Notes: generated by a model not told the origin, from the sequence alone. A stretch of 64,000 nucleotides of DNA from Elysia crispata (GCA_033675545.1 JAWDGP010000016.1:43501-107500); one strand, 5' to 3'. Positions 1-13,813 are shown, counted from the first letter of the stretch. Translations and numbers: made by a program.

Positions 1-89
1 CTTTCTATCTCTCTCTCTCTCTCTCTCTTTCTATCTCTTCTTCTCTCTCCCCATCTCTCCTCCCTCCCTATATCTCTCAAGCTATCTCA

Positions 90-168
<79 letters not shown>

Positions 169-247
169 CTCTCACTCTCTCTCCCTATCTGTTTTTCTTC
201 CTCTCTCTCTACCCCCCCTCTCTCCCTCCCTGCCTCTCTCTTTCTCG
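1..247. repeat. (CT)n-rich pyrimidine tract
   Basis: The plus strand is almost pure pyrimidine, with an uninterrupted CT run at about 95-162 and degenerate CT/CTTT on both sides. The array is cut by the window edge. ORFs across it, such as Arg-Glu repeats on the minus strand, are microsatellite translations and not genes. Confidence 0.95.
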
Positions 248-961
248 AAGACTTCACCACAACGCCCACAAGAGCAAACCGACCTTTCAACTCATCCCTG
301 TCGAGTGAAATGTATGTGATTTCTCTGTCGATCCACGCGGGCGCCTTGAAGCCACAAATAGATGTGGGCTTACACCACAGATTGGATAATATGCAGCTCA
401 AATGTCAAATGCAATCAGAACACAGCGACAGTCAGCATGAGTAGGTCCATAATGTTTTTGAAACTTCAGGACAGTTTAAGACAAGTCTTTGATTGATCAA
501 CAAAGCAAACACAGCTTGCTTTTTTTTAAATGAAGTTTAGAGCTCAGTTCAATGTTCACAGCTAGCAGCAGATACATCCGGGGAAAAAAATTGAAAAAAG
601 GAAACAAATATTTCTTGCATGTAGATTAAGAATAAGAAGAGCACTAGTAAATCGAGACATAAAACAAGCAGTACAAGATGGCTTAAAACACGACGCCTAC
701 GCCAAATAGTTGTTCTGACTTTCCACATTAAAGTTTTACTTAATTCATCCAAGAGTCGGATTTAGTGTAACCGGATGAATTTGGAGTAGTTATATAAAAT
801 CATACATGCACTTCAATCGTATCCGTATTCTTAACTTAAGGATATATTCTCGAAATAGCGATGGCAGTTTAGTTTTAAAAATCCTAGTAGTTCGTTCACA
901 TTATTCTTCTCATGCACTTCAGCCATTTCCGCTGTGCGATTAGATTTAATCCTTGCTATAT
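248..961. other. Intergenic, nothing recognised
   Basis: AT-rich single-copy-looking sequence with scattered stops in all frames. No exon, RNA gene or repeat could be supported. Confidence 0.6.
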
Positions 962-1189
962 AAAGTCTTGTTAGAGATTAAGGTTAGTTTAGCCAATATA
1001 GCTTTACTGTCAACGGCAAAACTTCGATGAGCAGAACAAAGTCTTATCAGAGATTAAGTTTAGTTTAGCAACTATAGCTTTACTCTCAATGGCAAAACTC
1101 CTATGAGCATAACAAAGTCTTATTAAAGATTAGGGTTATTTTCGCCCTTTCAGATTTTACTCTCAACGACAAAACTCCAATGAACACAA
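962..1189 (+). repeat. 76-bp tandem repeat, three copies
   Basis: Three head-to-tail copies begin at 962, 1038 and 1114 with the word AAAGTCTT. Each contains AGATTAAG/G, then TTTACT(G/C)TCAA, then GGCAAAACT(T/C)C and ATGA(G/A)CA in the same order, so the period is 76 bp. Divergence rises toward the third copy. No coding potential is seen. Confidence 0.85.
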
Positions 1190-1910
1190 CAAGGCACACT
1201 TTAGGAATTAATTAAACGAAGTTTTCAGGTGTTTAACACACTTTGCTTGCGCTGCAAAAGCAAGACTATGGGCTATAAAACTCAATTTTGAGAATATATT
1301 TAAAGTTAGCTTATTATCATATATAAACGATGCGCTTGAAGCGCACGACACGCTGAGTAAAAAAAAAAATTAATTAAAAATAAAATCTTCATCAAATTTT
1401 GTGATAGTTTTTACATCGTGTGAATCAAGACTAGAGTGTGCCACTAAAAATACTCACCTAGCCTTTGGAAAACAACCATTTTACACATAAAGAAAGCAGA
1501 GCCCCAGCCTCTCACCAGGGCCGTATGAAGTGGCGGAGCATCGCACCGAAAGCTACCAACATTGTAGGTGGGAGAAGGAATAGAAGACAGATGAGTTTTG
1601 TCTCTGCCCTTGAGGTTGTTTCCCCTCCTCAACCCGAAATGAGTTTGGCATCTCTCCCTGAGATATCAGGCGTGTAAGAATTAATCAAGTCTTTTAATCA
1701 ATCAATGCTCGGCATAATGATGTCTGCAGGGCACGGATTTTTTTTTGATTTTTTTTTTAACTGAGGACGCAATAATAATAATTACGGACCTCTTTTAAGA
1801 CATGCTTCATAATGTGGACTAAAAATCCTTAAATACTACAAAATGTTGGTCTCTTCGAGTCATGATAGACTTAGGATCTGGAAGAGAACCGGAGAGAGAA
1901 TGAGAGGCAG

Positions 1911-1915
<5 letters not shown>
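1190..1915. other. Intergenic, nothing recognised
   Basis: AT-rich sequence. Two overlapping short ORFs on opposite strands around 1444-1677 have no recognisable family features and no splice-supported partners. Confidence 0.55.
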
Positions 1916-1979
<64 letters not shown>

Positions 1980-2072
1980 AATAGTGATAGGAGCATTTTC
2001 ATACAGAGTATCAGAGAGAGGGGAGAGAGAGAAAGAGACAATAGTGATAGGAGCATTTTCAGACCGAGTGTC

Positions 2073-2103
<31 letters not shown>

Positions 2104-2133
2104 CAATAGTGACAGGAGCATTTTCAGACAGAG

Positions 2134-2190
<57 letters not shown>

Positions 2191-2294
2191 CAATAGTGAT
2201 AGGAGCATTTTCAGACAGAGTATCAGAGAGAGGGAGAGAGAGAGAGAGAGAGAGAAAATAGTGATAGGAGCATTTTCAGACAGCGTATCAGAGA

Positions 2295-2342
<48 letters not shown>

Positions 2343-2366
2343 TGATAGGAGCATTTTCAGACAGAG

Positions 2367-2429
<63 letters not shown>

Positions 2430-2456
2430 TGATAGGAGCATTTTAATACAGTGTCT

Positions 2457-2517
<61 letters not shown>

Positions 2518-2600
2518 GTGATAGGAGCATTTTCAGACAGAGTATCAGAGAGAGAGAGAGAGAGAGAGCATAGTGATAGGAGCATTTTAATACAGGGTAT

Positions 2601-2657
<57 letters not shown>

Positions 2658-2736
2658 GTGATAGGAGCATTTTCAGACAGAGTATCAGAGAGAGAGAGAG
2701 AGAGCATAGTGATAGGATCATTTTAATACAGTGTAT

Positions 2737-2787
<51 letters not shown>

Positions 2788-2914
2788 GTGATAGGAGCAT
2801 TTTCAGACAGAGTATCAGAGAGAGAGAGAGAGAGAGAATAGTGATAGGAGCATTTTCAGACAGAGTATCAGAGAGAGAGAGAGACAATAGTGATAGGAGC
2901 ATTTTCAGACAGAG

Positions 2915-2978
<64 letters not shown>
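1916..2978 (+). repeat. Composite array: GATAGGAGCATTTT core plus (AG)n
   Basis: About 14 copies of a unique core of roughly 30-35 bases (AGTGATAGGAGCATTTT followed by CAGACAGAGTATC or AATACAGTGTATT) alternate with (AG)n runs of very different length. Copies begin near 1982, 2042, 2108, 2196, 2259, 2341, 2428, 2517, 2571, 2656, 2708, 2785, 2838 and 2888. Two core subtypes exist, CAGACAGAGTATCAG and AATACAGTGTATTAG. Cores stay conserved while the AG spacers vary, so the whole core-plus-microsatellite unit was amplified. The core happens to read VIGAFSDRVS in one frame, but the reading frame shifts with AG length and this is not taken as a gene. Confidence 0.9.
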
Positions 2979-2980
<2 letters not shown>

Positions 2981-5900
2981 TTATACAAAGGCAGAGATTA
3001 CTTAAAGACAGACAGGCAGACAGGCAACCAGTTCGACATACTGACTCAGAGAGAAAGACAGGTTTAAGTTTTAAAATCGAAGTTTCAGTTTTTTATCTGG
3101 ATAAAGAATGAGTGATATCAGTCATAACGTACACGCTACAAGTTCCGCACTGAGCGAGGTTTCTAGTTGTTCTCTACAATTTTTACATTGTGAAAGTTGC
3201 CGAACTAAAATATTGTATTAATGGGATCGTGATCTATCCCATCAGGCCTGTCAAATGAAAGTGGCAGATTCAAATTAAACTCAAACTTAATTATTGAAAA
3301 GCAGAGAAGATAAGGGCGGGCAAATAAAATATAATTCTCTTTTGAAATTGTTTTCACACCCACAAACGGGTTTGTTTGTTGTTGTTTTTTTTTTAATTTT
3401 CACAAAAGCTAGATTAACTAGATATCAAAAAGCATCTTATTTTCTGATGATATGATTTGGAAATTTTTGTTTGCCTTGTAAAGGTTTTGTCTCCTTCAAA
3501 GAAAAGGAATAATTGTTTGAGTTCACAAAGATTCGATAATAAATTAAATGAATTTTTCAGAGCAACATTTCTGCACGAATTTGAGTTACAAATGCGATTC
3601 CTATAGCATATACATATATGTGCCTTAATGGCGATTACAGGATTTTCTTATTTTTTTTAATTATTTTTTTCTGAAATGATCATCTTCTAGCTGTAATCTT
3701 TGAAACTTCAATGATGGAATAATCGCTTCAGTAAACAATTTGTTTCTTTCATAACAAATTCATGGCTTACTGGAAAGTACTGCCGTTAAAAACCAGAAAG
3801 TGGTTGAAGGTGTATTAAAAATTGATTGAATGCCGGCACTTTTATTTACCAGAATCTTTTTTTTTTTTTTTTTTTTTTTTGGCCGCGCACAGCAGTTAGA
3901 AAAAAACAACCTTTTTTTTTTTTTCGCAACCAGCATTATCACTTTGTTCATCCTTTTCTTCTTTACCTTTTTTTTTTTTTCTTTTTAATATGAGTGTTTC
4001 AACTAAAAATGCGATATGATACAGAACAAGAGCCATCTTCAAATAAATACGAGAATATATAATTATGCTATAGCAAAATTCCAGGTCATCTTTTAATTGC
4101 TCTCAGGATGTCTAGTGTAACTTTTCCATAAAACTTAGGATACCCGTAGAAAAAGAAAAGGCTATGACGTTTAAAATATAAACCAGAAATCGTTCAATTT
4201 TAATGAAAGATTAGTAAAGAATGAATCAGTCACTTGACATAACGAAGGAAGAAAGTACTCACCCTCATTATTTTAAAAGTCCGAATTGGCATTTTTTTTC
4301 CTTCAGCACGTATCCACTTTGAAATTTCCTTTCAATCATGGTACCTATAAGGCCAAATTATTCACAGACCACAGCTGGAAACAGTATTTGTTAACTACAC
4401 AAAATGTGAGGAAAACAGTTCCAGAAAAAAAATAATATTGATTTGGTCTCAATCGATCTAACCGGGACTAAAAAAAAATTGATGTTGGTTGTTTTGTCTT
4501 TCTGATCCTCGTATCTGAGGTACCTGAAAGTGTTCAAGATTGAATAATGCAGGAAGTAACGCATGAACTGGTGTGCTCTTCGGGTGAGCTTCACAAAGTG
4601 GGCAGTGTTACTACAATAAAAACAATCACTAGTTCTACAGTCATTTAAATTTCACGGGAATTTTTTGTGGAAGGAAAAATCTATACAAACTTTACCAACT
4701 ATTGTGGTTGTAAGGTTGTCGCCGGCATTGACCCAATTCTGATGTTTGCATCAATTTAAATCCATAATAAACTTAATCAGAGTTTCATTCTAGATTAGAT
4801 CAGTTATCTGTATCAAACCTTCAGTACCTATACCTAGACAACAGGACTTTTATCTGTATGGAACCGATATAAATGCATCCAATTGATACCACTTATCTGT
4901 TTCGCACCCAGATTAGAACATTTTTTCCAATCAAATCAGTACTATCTACATTCAACTACCTGTATAATGTCCACATCCAAATTAGAAGATTTAACTTGTT
5001 TGTGCTGTCATTCTTATTCTGTTAGATTAGCAAAAAGCTCACACTTTGTAGCACTGGATGAACACGTTAAATTGCGCAATGCTAAGCTTCTCTGTTTGGT
5101 TATGAATAACTCAATCAACCGACTCGAATGTTTTCTTGCGCTACTCATAGCAAATTTCATTTTTACAATATACTATTTTTCTCGGTTGAACTAGTCACAC
5201 AGATTACAATATCATTCTACTAGCTACTGTTACCACAGTTGTTCAAAACACAAGTCCAAAAAATTGCCCGGTTCAATATTATTACAACAGATAAAAGAGT
5301 AATTTTAATCTCAATATACCACTAAATATTTGGTGATAATAAAATAACTAAGTCGAATATCCTTGTAATATCTCACCACGGTTATAATAAACAATCAGCA
5401 TCACCTTTTTTTTCACACACAAAAATAATATTTATTATCAACGCCTAAGCACAGAAACTAATTAAATCTGTGTTCTGTGCTGCATTTGTAGGGCGAAGTA
5501 GACTCCGGGTAAACATTGCTTTATTTGAGGGATAAAAAGTCCACTCTTTATCGAGTGTTGACACTTCCAAGCTAAATTTGTTAATGTCAGAAAGACAAGA
5601 CGTGCTTCACAAGCCTGGATCTAAATTAGATCATTGTCCTGTGTAACAGATCTAAGCAGTAATAGTTGCACTGGACTAATGAGGGCGACACAAAGATGCT
5701 GTAAGGAATAACATTAACAGCGTTTCTCGTGTTATTTTAGTTCCGTATATTCTCCATCTGGCCGAGATCATGACTCGCAACGACGATCTAGATGTACGTT
5801 ACGTACGTACATCAGAGACTGTGTGCTAGTGATCAAGGGAGGCTAGTCTGTCGCGTCACCCGCAGGCAGTGGGAATTACGCCAAGCACACGCGGCTATCA

Positions 5901-5988
5901 AATCCTTCATGTTGTGATAATATGGATGGCAGGGAGATTTTGAAGAAACTTGTTGTGGACATTATTATGTGGTTTCCTAGGTACCTCG
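2979..5988. other. Intergenic, no gene seen
   Basis: AT-rich sequence with poly-T runs, the longest at about 3858-3880, and an imperfect palindrome at 5791-5813. ORFs here, such as 4883-5194, resemble nothing known and lack splice or coding support. Confidence 0.55.
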
Positions 5989-6162
5989 CTCTTCTTCTTC
6001 TTCTTCTTCTTCTTCTTCTTCTTCTTCTTCTTCTTCTTCTTCTTCTTCTTCTTCTTCTTTTTCTTCTTCTTCTTCTTCTTTTTCGTCTTCTTAGTCCTCT
6101 TCTTCTTCTTCTTCTTCTTCTTCTTCTTCTTCTTCTTCTTCTTCTTCTTCTTCTTCTTCTTC

Positions 6163-6198
<36 letters not shown>

Positions 6199-6200
6199 TT
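5989..6200. repeat. (CTT)n then (TTTC)n tract
   Basis: A CTT trinucleotide array with a few TTT/CGT interruptions runs from 5989 to about 6163 and changes to a TTTC tetranucleotide run to 6200. It is a polypurine/polypyrimidine mirror-type sequence. The poly-Leu and poly-Phe ORFs spanning it are artefacts. Confidence 0.95.
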
Positions 6201-8329
6201 CTTTACTTTCCTCCATTCACAGCAGCAGCACCAACCTTTTTTTCTCTACTCTCCTATCTGTCTCCGACTGAAGTGACAGTCCCTGGCCCCAGCCTTGTGT
6301 CGTTTCGCTCTGCGGCCAAGACGACGTTAGTTTTGTGTTCTGACTTATGCTTGCTCTCTCGAGGCTGCACTTTCTGATGACGTGGGCGGTAACCTGCTTG
6401 GCCTACATTAATTTCCCTCCTACAGCCAACATGCTTTACAGAAAGCTTGGATGGACAGAGAAGTAACGTGAGTCAAACACCCACTAGCGTATTTTAGTCT
6501 TTTCCTCGCAGTACTTGTATAGAGGCAAGTGTAGCAGTGTGGTTCATATTATAACATTCTTTTCTTATTCAATTGGATCCGCGCATTCTTTCTACTCGAA
6601 GAACTTTTTGTCGTAAACCAGGCCTATCGGGGTTGTGGGTAGAAAATAAAGAACCTTGGAGAATATAAGCAGTTAGATGTAGTTAATTATCAACTGCAAT
6701 CCAAATTCAATATATAAAGTATCATGGGTGAAAATAGCTAGAAAAAATCCCGATCTTTATGAATTGTAAATTTTACCTTCTTTCTCTCACAAGCTGTTAT
6801 TATATCTGTACAAACGAAAATTGCCCCCGCATCGTTAGGTCAAACTTCGGGTATTAGAATAGACCAGTCCTAGCATTCAGCGCCAGAGAGATGGAGTTCA
6901 GACATTTGAGAAGCTTTATTTTTTATTTGTTTTTTTTTTTCCTTTTTATTAATGGAATAATTGATTTTCATGCGGACAATTATTTTAAACACAAATTATA
7001 ACCAAAGTCCACGATCAAAGGACGTCCTTTTGCCGTGGGAATACGGAAATCGGTCGAGCTGTTTTGAATTCAAAGGGCTGCGTGCGATCTTGCCGGTGGA
7101 ACTGGAAGCTGTCAATGAGGGCGCACGATAAAACAATGAGCAATTTCCATTCTGTTGTTAAATCAATATCAATATTTCATTCAGTTCAGCAGAGATGAAA
7201 AATGCAATTGGCATTGAAGGAAAATCAATGATTGCGGATTGGCACATCACTCTGGCTTTTGTTTAGAACTGCTTTTATCAAGTTATTATCTTCCTACTTG
7301 ATTAGCAAAAAAGTTATGATTTGAATATCGTAGCCAAAAGAAAGACCTTATAGGTATTGTACACGTATCAATTGTACATAATCCGTCATCTTTATGATCA
7401 GTTGCAAATACTACAAAAAAAAAAAACAACAAAACAATAATAACAATAATAAAAGAAGAAAAAAAAATATAATTCTGTATCTCCTTCTCCATTTAAGTAT
7501 TTTTTAAAAGCTTATAAGGAAGCGTATGAATTTGAAAATTCAGCTTTTTCTATACTTTCCATATTTTTTTTCAAACACTTTTTTAAACGCTTGTTAAAGG
7601 GTTATGAATTCCCGTCAAGTGCTTGGAGGTGACACTGCCTTGCACGGATTTACAGTTGCCTCGATATGAAACATGGATATTACCGTCTGATATGATCTAT
7701 AAATAGATAAACGATGTATATTTTTTTATACAAGATTAGCTCAATATTCTTATTCGTACGACAAACGATCCGCTGTTTATCTTTTTACTTATCTATCCAT
7801 CTATAACAACCTATATATATATATACAAATTTCCATCTGTCGGTCCATAATAATAATCTGCCAGCAACCTGTCTAACTATTTAGCTTTTAAAACATCTAT
7901 GAGCACTGTGTGAGTATTTCCAAACATGTTTTACATTCTTTAAAACAATTTGCAGCGTTTTCAAAATACTGTGCTCCGATTCATTTAACTAATTCGACAC
8001 CCCAGTCTTGATTTGTTCTATGTCCACATGACGTAGTTTTGAGGAAATGGCTTTTAAACTTTCAATCACCTTGTACTCATATGTTGGACATGGAGCAAAA
8101 TGTTAGAAAATTGACACCTTTTGCTTGACTGTTGGTTCTGAAATTCAAAGGTCATGTAGATAATGTTTAAAGAGTATGGAAATTGAGGCTTGCTCGAATT
8201 ATAGTAAAACTGGACATAGAACAAATGAAAACTGAGGGATCTATTTGTTTGCGTGTTTGTCGTGCCCACTAAATTCTCTTTTCCAATCAAGGCGAACGTT
8301 GCGGACAAATTCATTGACTGGTAGGAAAT
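6201..8329. other. Intergenic, no gene seen
   Basis: AT-rich sequence with short A and T runs and a short (TA)n at about 7812-7824. ORFs at 7286-7492 and 8066-8314 have no recognisable domain. Confidence 0.55.
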
Positions 8330-8400
8330 ATGTTTTCACGTCTTTCGTCTTATTTGTCTGTCTCGAGCTATATCAAGGTTTGTGGTTGATTTTTTTTTTC
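8330..8400 (+). repeat. Copy 1 of a short dispersed module
   Basis: The string CGTCTTTCGTcttatttgtctgTCTCGAGCTAtatcaaGGTTTgTGGTTGATTT recurs in slightly changed form at about 8769-8829. Each copy runs directly into a pyrimidine tract, poly-T here and (CT)n in the second copy. This looks like the 3' part of a small retroelement. Confidence 0.6.
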
Positions 8401-8619
8401 TATTTATTGCATTTTCAGATTTAGGTCTAGCTCCGTCTGTTTCAGCCTCTATCGTTTTTTGACTGCCTTATTTATTCTAAACTGAGATTATTTCTTTCAG
8501 TTTAATGTGCATCTCTTTAAGATCCGGTAGAGACTAGTTCGTTAATGTCCTGTCAAAATATGGACTTGGTCGTTCTTAGCGATTCAACTTCTTAGTCTAT
8601 TCAAGCTAGCTTGTAGGTC

Positions 8620-8823
8620 AATGTTCCTGAAGCATCTGGCTCATTGGCTAAGTGCTTGGTCTTGTCTCAGCAGAGAGTGTATACAGTTACAGGTCTTGGC
8701 AAAGCCATGGGTGCCGTAAAGAGATGCAGGTTCAATCCTTATCCATCCCATCTGTCCTTATGTTTTCCCGTCTTTCGTTTCTTTTTTTTTTTTCCAGTCT
8801 CGAGCTAGATCTAGGTTTATGGT

Positions 8824-8913
<90 letters not shown>

Positions 8914-8970
8914 GTCTCCCTTTCCTCCTCTCAATATCCAGTGGTCGTACCATATAAAACTCACTCACTT
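8620..8970 (+). mobile_element. tRNA-like SINE candidate with (CT)n
   Basis: A tRNA-like head carries an A-box-like stretch (TGGCTAAGTGCTTGG, about 8645) and a B-box-like stretch (GCAGGTTCAATCC, 8726-8738). The module shared with 8330-8400 follows, and then an (CT)n array at 8829-8918. A-box and B-box spacing is longer than in a normal tRNA. Family unknown; calling it one element with the CT tail is inference. Confidence 0.5.
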
Positions 8971-10954
8971 AACTAGATGAGCAACAAAGGCAAAAAAAAA
9001 ATCATCTTTTCCATCTTGTACTTCATAAAACAATCTCCTCCTCCATGCCTTCTCTTACCCTTATACTCACACTCGCTCACTCACTCATACACTGTTCAGA
9101 TCAGACCACGTCGGGCTGGATTCACAAGTAAGCACGACGCACAATTGAAAAAAAAAAACCGTTATGCGCAACATTCCAGCAACTTAGATAAAAAAAAATT
9201 ATAATACTAACATCTTTATTGTTACTTCCACAGTCGCGATAAATTAGCAAGCTTGCCTAGCTTGATAAATTATAAGGTACAATTATTTAAAGGGGATAAC
9301 AAAACACTCCATGCTCCTTGTACGGTTGATACTGGTAAATTAATTTCATCTTACTCACGATAAATCCGGGCTCACTGCTTAATAATATTGACTACTACTT
9401 TGCTCGTGTTGCAGTAAGAGGCTTTGGGACAATTACACGAACAATTATAGGTTTTCACCATTATCTATTGTCGTTGTTCTATCAGAGAATGAGTTCTTTT
9501 CTATTCGTGAGGACTATATCGCCATATACGCAAATATATGACACAGACTCTATTATTTCTGTTTTAGCTAGTGTTGTTTTTTTTTTTTCTTTTAAACCTG
9601 CACGCTTATAATAAGGCGTCTAGTCTTTTAGGGCCACACCTAGACAGTAAGCAGTCCACACAGCTAGCTAAGCATCATTACGTCTTACTTTCGGACCCTG
9701 ACGTAACGGCTACGTCAGGATAATCATTAAAATATCCCTGGTCACACAGATTACCGCACTCTAGCCAAGCTTTAACTAGGGCCGCTTAGATAAGATTCGA
9801 TTCCACCCAACCAGTCCGATTTCGAAACACCCACGTTTTCACAAAGAGTTATGCTCTCTAGATGGAAGTCTGAGCTCTATTAAATTTTTAAGTCGATGTT
9901 AGCATAATCAAGCGATAGCGTCTGAAGGAATGCACAATGGAGTGAACTTTGAACTAAAAAAAAAACCTAAAAACCTAAAAAATGAATCCATAAAAAAAAA
10001 AGATTTACAAAGAAATCATTTATTCCATCTTAGATCTTCAAAATGCTTTTAATTGTTGATGTTGAACGAAACTCACGACTTCCAACAAAGGGACATAATC
10101 TTTATGAAATCGCATTCCCCATAACGTTACTAGTCTGGTGGAAGATGTACAAGAGAGCGGAGGCTTCAAATTTTCAGTGCGCAAAATGCGGCTTTGTGCC
10201 TATTGCAAAAGACTTTAAGTTCATTTTTACCTTACAAAGGTTTTAAATGAATTCTCGGTTCCTTTTCAGAAGTAAATGTTACCAAGAAAGTCACGTGATG
10301 CCAAATTGCTGGTTCCCTACATTCCCTACTGAGTCATCGGTACTTGAGTCTCAATAACCTCTTCTAAGGGCTCTCTTTGTTTGCTTGTACATCATAATTG
10401 TTTGTGTATGTTTATGTATCATATTAGCGTTTATTTGTACAGGCCGACTCTAAATATTGTTCCTCGACATCCTTCTCAAGTTATGCCACCCTTAAACCAT
10501 ACAATAAATCTTTCAAATTATGTTCTAATCGATTTGATACAGCTGACCATAATTCAACGGAATATCTCAGCATCATATCCTTTCTCAACATAGGCACGTT
10601 TGAATTGTTGAACTAATATAAAACGAAATAAAAGATAGAAATAATAAGGTTATGTAACTATACTTAAGACAAATAATCATGTTTTACTCATCAGAAGTTT
10701 AAAAAAAAAAAACCAACTCGAAGTGAAAGATGAATGGTTTGATGTAGCAATCATCACTATGCCTTAATGAATCAGGGCTAACTTGATTATTGCTCACTGG
10801 ACTTTTAAAATCTCAGATATGTTTAATCAGCATTAACACTTAACGATGTACATTGTGTGATAGATTATAACTTTAAGCTGCCCACATTCGCGTATTATTG
10901 AGGAGTATCAATATAGAGAAAAAATACAAGGTAGCCGTAGACAACTGATTTTTA
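8971..10954. other. Intergenic, one perfect inverted repeat
   Basis: No gene is supported. At 9697-9719 a perfect 9-base inverted repeat (CCTGACGTA / TACGTCAGG) surrounds a 5-base spacer. The ORFs at 10043-10246 and 10381-10593 have no recognisable features. Confidence 0.55.
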
Positions 10955-12037
10955 TGAGACGATCACCATGACACGTGTCTTCATGACAGGTGCTCTTCAT
11001 GACAGACGGTCACCATGACAGGTGTCTTCATGACAGGTGGTCTTCATAACAGACGGTCACCATGAGAGGTGGTCTTCATATCAGACGGTCACCATGACAG
11101 GTGGTCTTCATGTCAGACGGTCACCATGACAGGTGGTCTTCATGACAGGTGGTCTTCATGACAGACGGTCACAATGACAGGTGTCTTCATGACAGGTGGT
11201 CTTCATGACAGACGGTTACCATGACAGGTGTCTTCGTGACAGGTGGTCTTCATGACAGACGGTCACAATGACAGGTGGTCTTCATGACAGACGGTTACCT
11301 GACAGGTGGTCTTCATGGCAGACGGTCACCATGATAGGTGTCTTCGTCCCAGGTGGTCTTCAAGGCAGACGATCACCATGACAGGTGTCTTCGTGACAGG
11401 TGGTCTTCATGACAGACGGTCACAATGACAGGTGGTCTTCATGAAGACGGTCACCATGACAGGTGGTCTTCATGACAGACGGTCACCATGATAGGTGGTC
11501 TTCATGGCAGACGGTCACCATGGCAGATGTCTTCATGACAGGTGGTCTTCATGGCAGACGGTCACCATGGCAGATGTCTTCATGACAGGTGGTCTTGATG
11601 ACAGACGGTCACCATGACAGGTGGTCTTCATGACAGACGGTCACCATGACAGGTGTCTTCGTGACAGGTGGTCTTCATGACGGACGGTTATCATGACAGG
11701 TGGTCTTCATGACAGACGGTCACCATGACAGGTGGTCATCATGACAGACGGTCACCATGACAGGTGTCTTCATGGCAGACGGTCACCATGACAGGTGTCT
11801 TCGTGACAGGTGGTCTTCATGACAGACGGTTACCATGACAGGTGGTCTTCATGACAGACGGTTACCATGACAGGTGGTCTTCATGACAACGGTCACCATG
11901 ACAGGTAGTTTTAAAGTAGACGGTTACTATAATAGGTGGCCTTCAGGAGAGACGGTCACCATGACAACTGGTCTTTAAGACAGACGGTCAACATGACAAA
12001 TCGTCTTTATGTGAGGTGGTCTTCATGACAGACGGTA
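10955..12037 (+). repeat. 16/32-bp minisatellite array
   Basis: More than 1 kb of head-to-tail repeats. Two related 16-base half-units alternate: A is TGACAGGTGGTCTTCA and B is TGACAGACGGTCACCA, giving a 32-base dimer. A common 15-base A variant (TGACAGGTGTCTTCA) is inserted extra in places and produces A-A-B blocks. Copies degrade after about 11890. No open frame persists. Confidence 0.95.
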
Positions 12038-12289
12038 TGAAAAGTGCTTGGGAGGGTAGGACGGTCAGCACATTTTGGAAAGGTTGAGAGGCAAACTGAT
12101 AATGAATCGACGTGTGATTTTTAATGATTTTTATGAAGAAGCGTCGATATTCATTAGCCCACTTGAATACTTTATAAGCATAGGTGAAGGTAATAATGGG
12201 AAAACCCCCATGCAGGCTCGTCTAAGGTATTCTTGGTTATGCGATACACTTCGGATAAGAACTGGGCAAATTGTTGAAAGAGAGGTAGA

Positions 12290-12777
<488 letters not shown>

Positions 12778-12944
12778 ACAGATACTTCTTTTTTTAATTA
12801 GGTCTACATATTAGGATTATATACTTGGACCAAACATGTACCACTACCAAGTAGGCCTATTTTTTTTTTTTTTTTAAAGAAAATACCATGCTCCTTAATT
12901 GTCGAGCACTGTCTGTATTATGTTATATCACAAACCACCAGATT

Positions 12945-13235
<291 letters not shown>

Positions 13236-13494
13236 CACAAGTAGATAAAAAGACATGTGTTTGCCACATATTTTGTTATCGATTCTCCAGCTAGACCAAC
13301 CCACCCCTGGGGAAATGGCTGGTAATTGGCTGAATGTCTTGAGGCATTGATGAGAAAAATCGTTGCCCAGGATCATAGTGTGCGTCAATGGTATAATAAC
13401 CCGCGAGGATAGAGAAACGCATCCCTTACGTATTTCACGGCTGCTTATCTATAGAACAATGATAGAGGGAGAGATAGGGAGGAGAAAATAAATC

Positions 13495-13766
13495 TTTATA
13501 TCTTTCCATTTATATAACTATCTAGGCATCTAGCTATCTATCCACTTATCTATTTAACAATTTTTCTGCCTCTCTATCTTTCTGTCAATCTATGGATCTA
13601 TAGATCTATCTGTTCATTTACCTATTTATCTATATATCTTATCTATCTATCTGTCTACCTATTTATTCATACATCTATGTATCAATAAAAATATATTCAT
13701 CCGCCAATCGATCTATCTATCAGTCGATCTACCCATCTATCCATATATCTATGTATCAAGATATTG

Positions 13767-13813
<47 letters not shown>

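Noticed and set aside
1843..2585. ORFs with repeated VIGAFSDRVSERERER on the plus strand and LSLSLS on the minus strand
   Set aside because: They follow the composite AG array, change frame with AG length and have no start or splice support.
1916..2978. Resemblance to a CRISPR array (regular core, variable spacer)
   Set aside because: The spacers are all (AG)n, the surroundings are animal DNA and there are no cas genes.
10043..10593. Two plus-strand ORFs of about 70 residues
   Set aside because: No family resemblance. Length is within chance for AT-rich DNA of this size.
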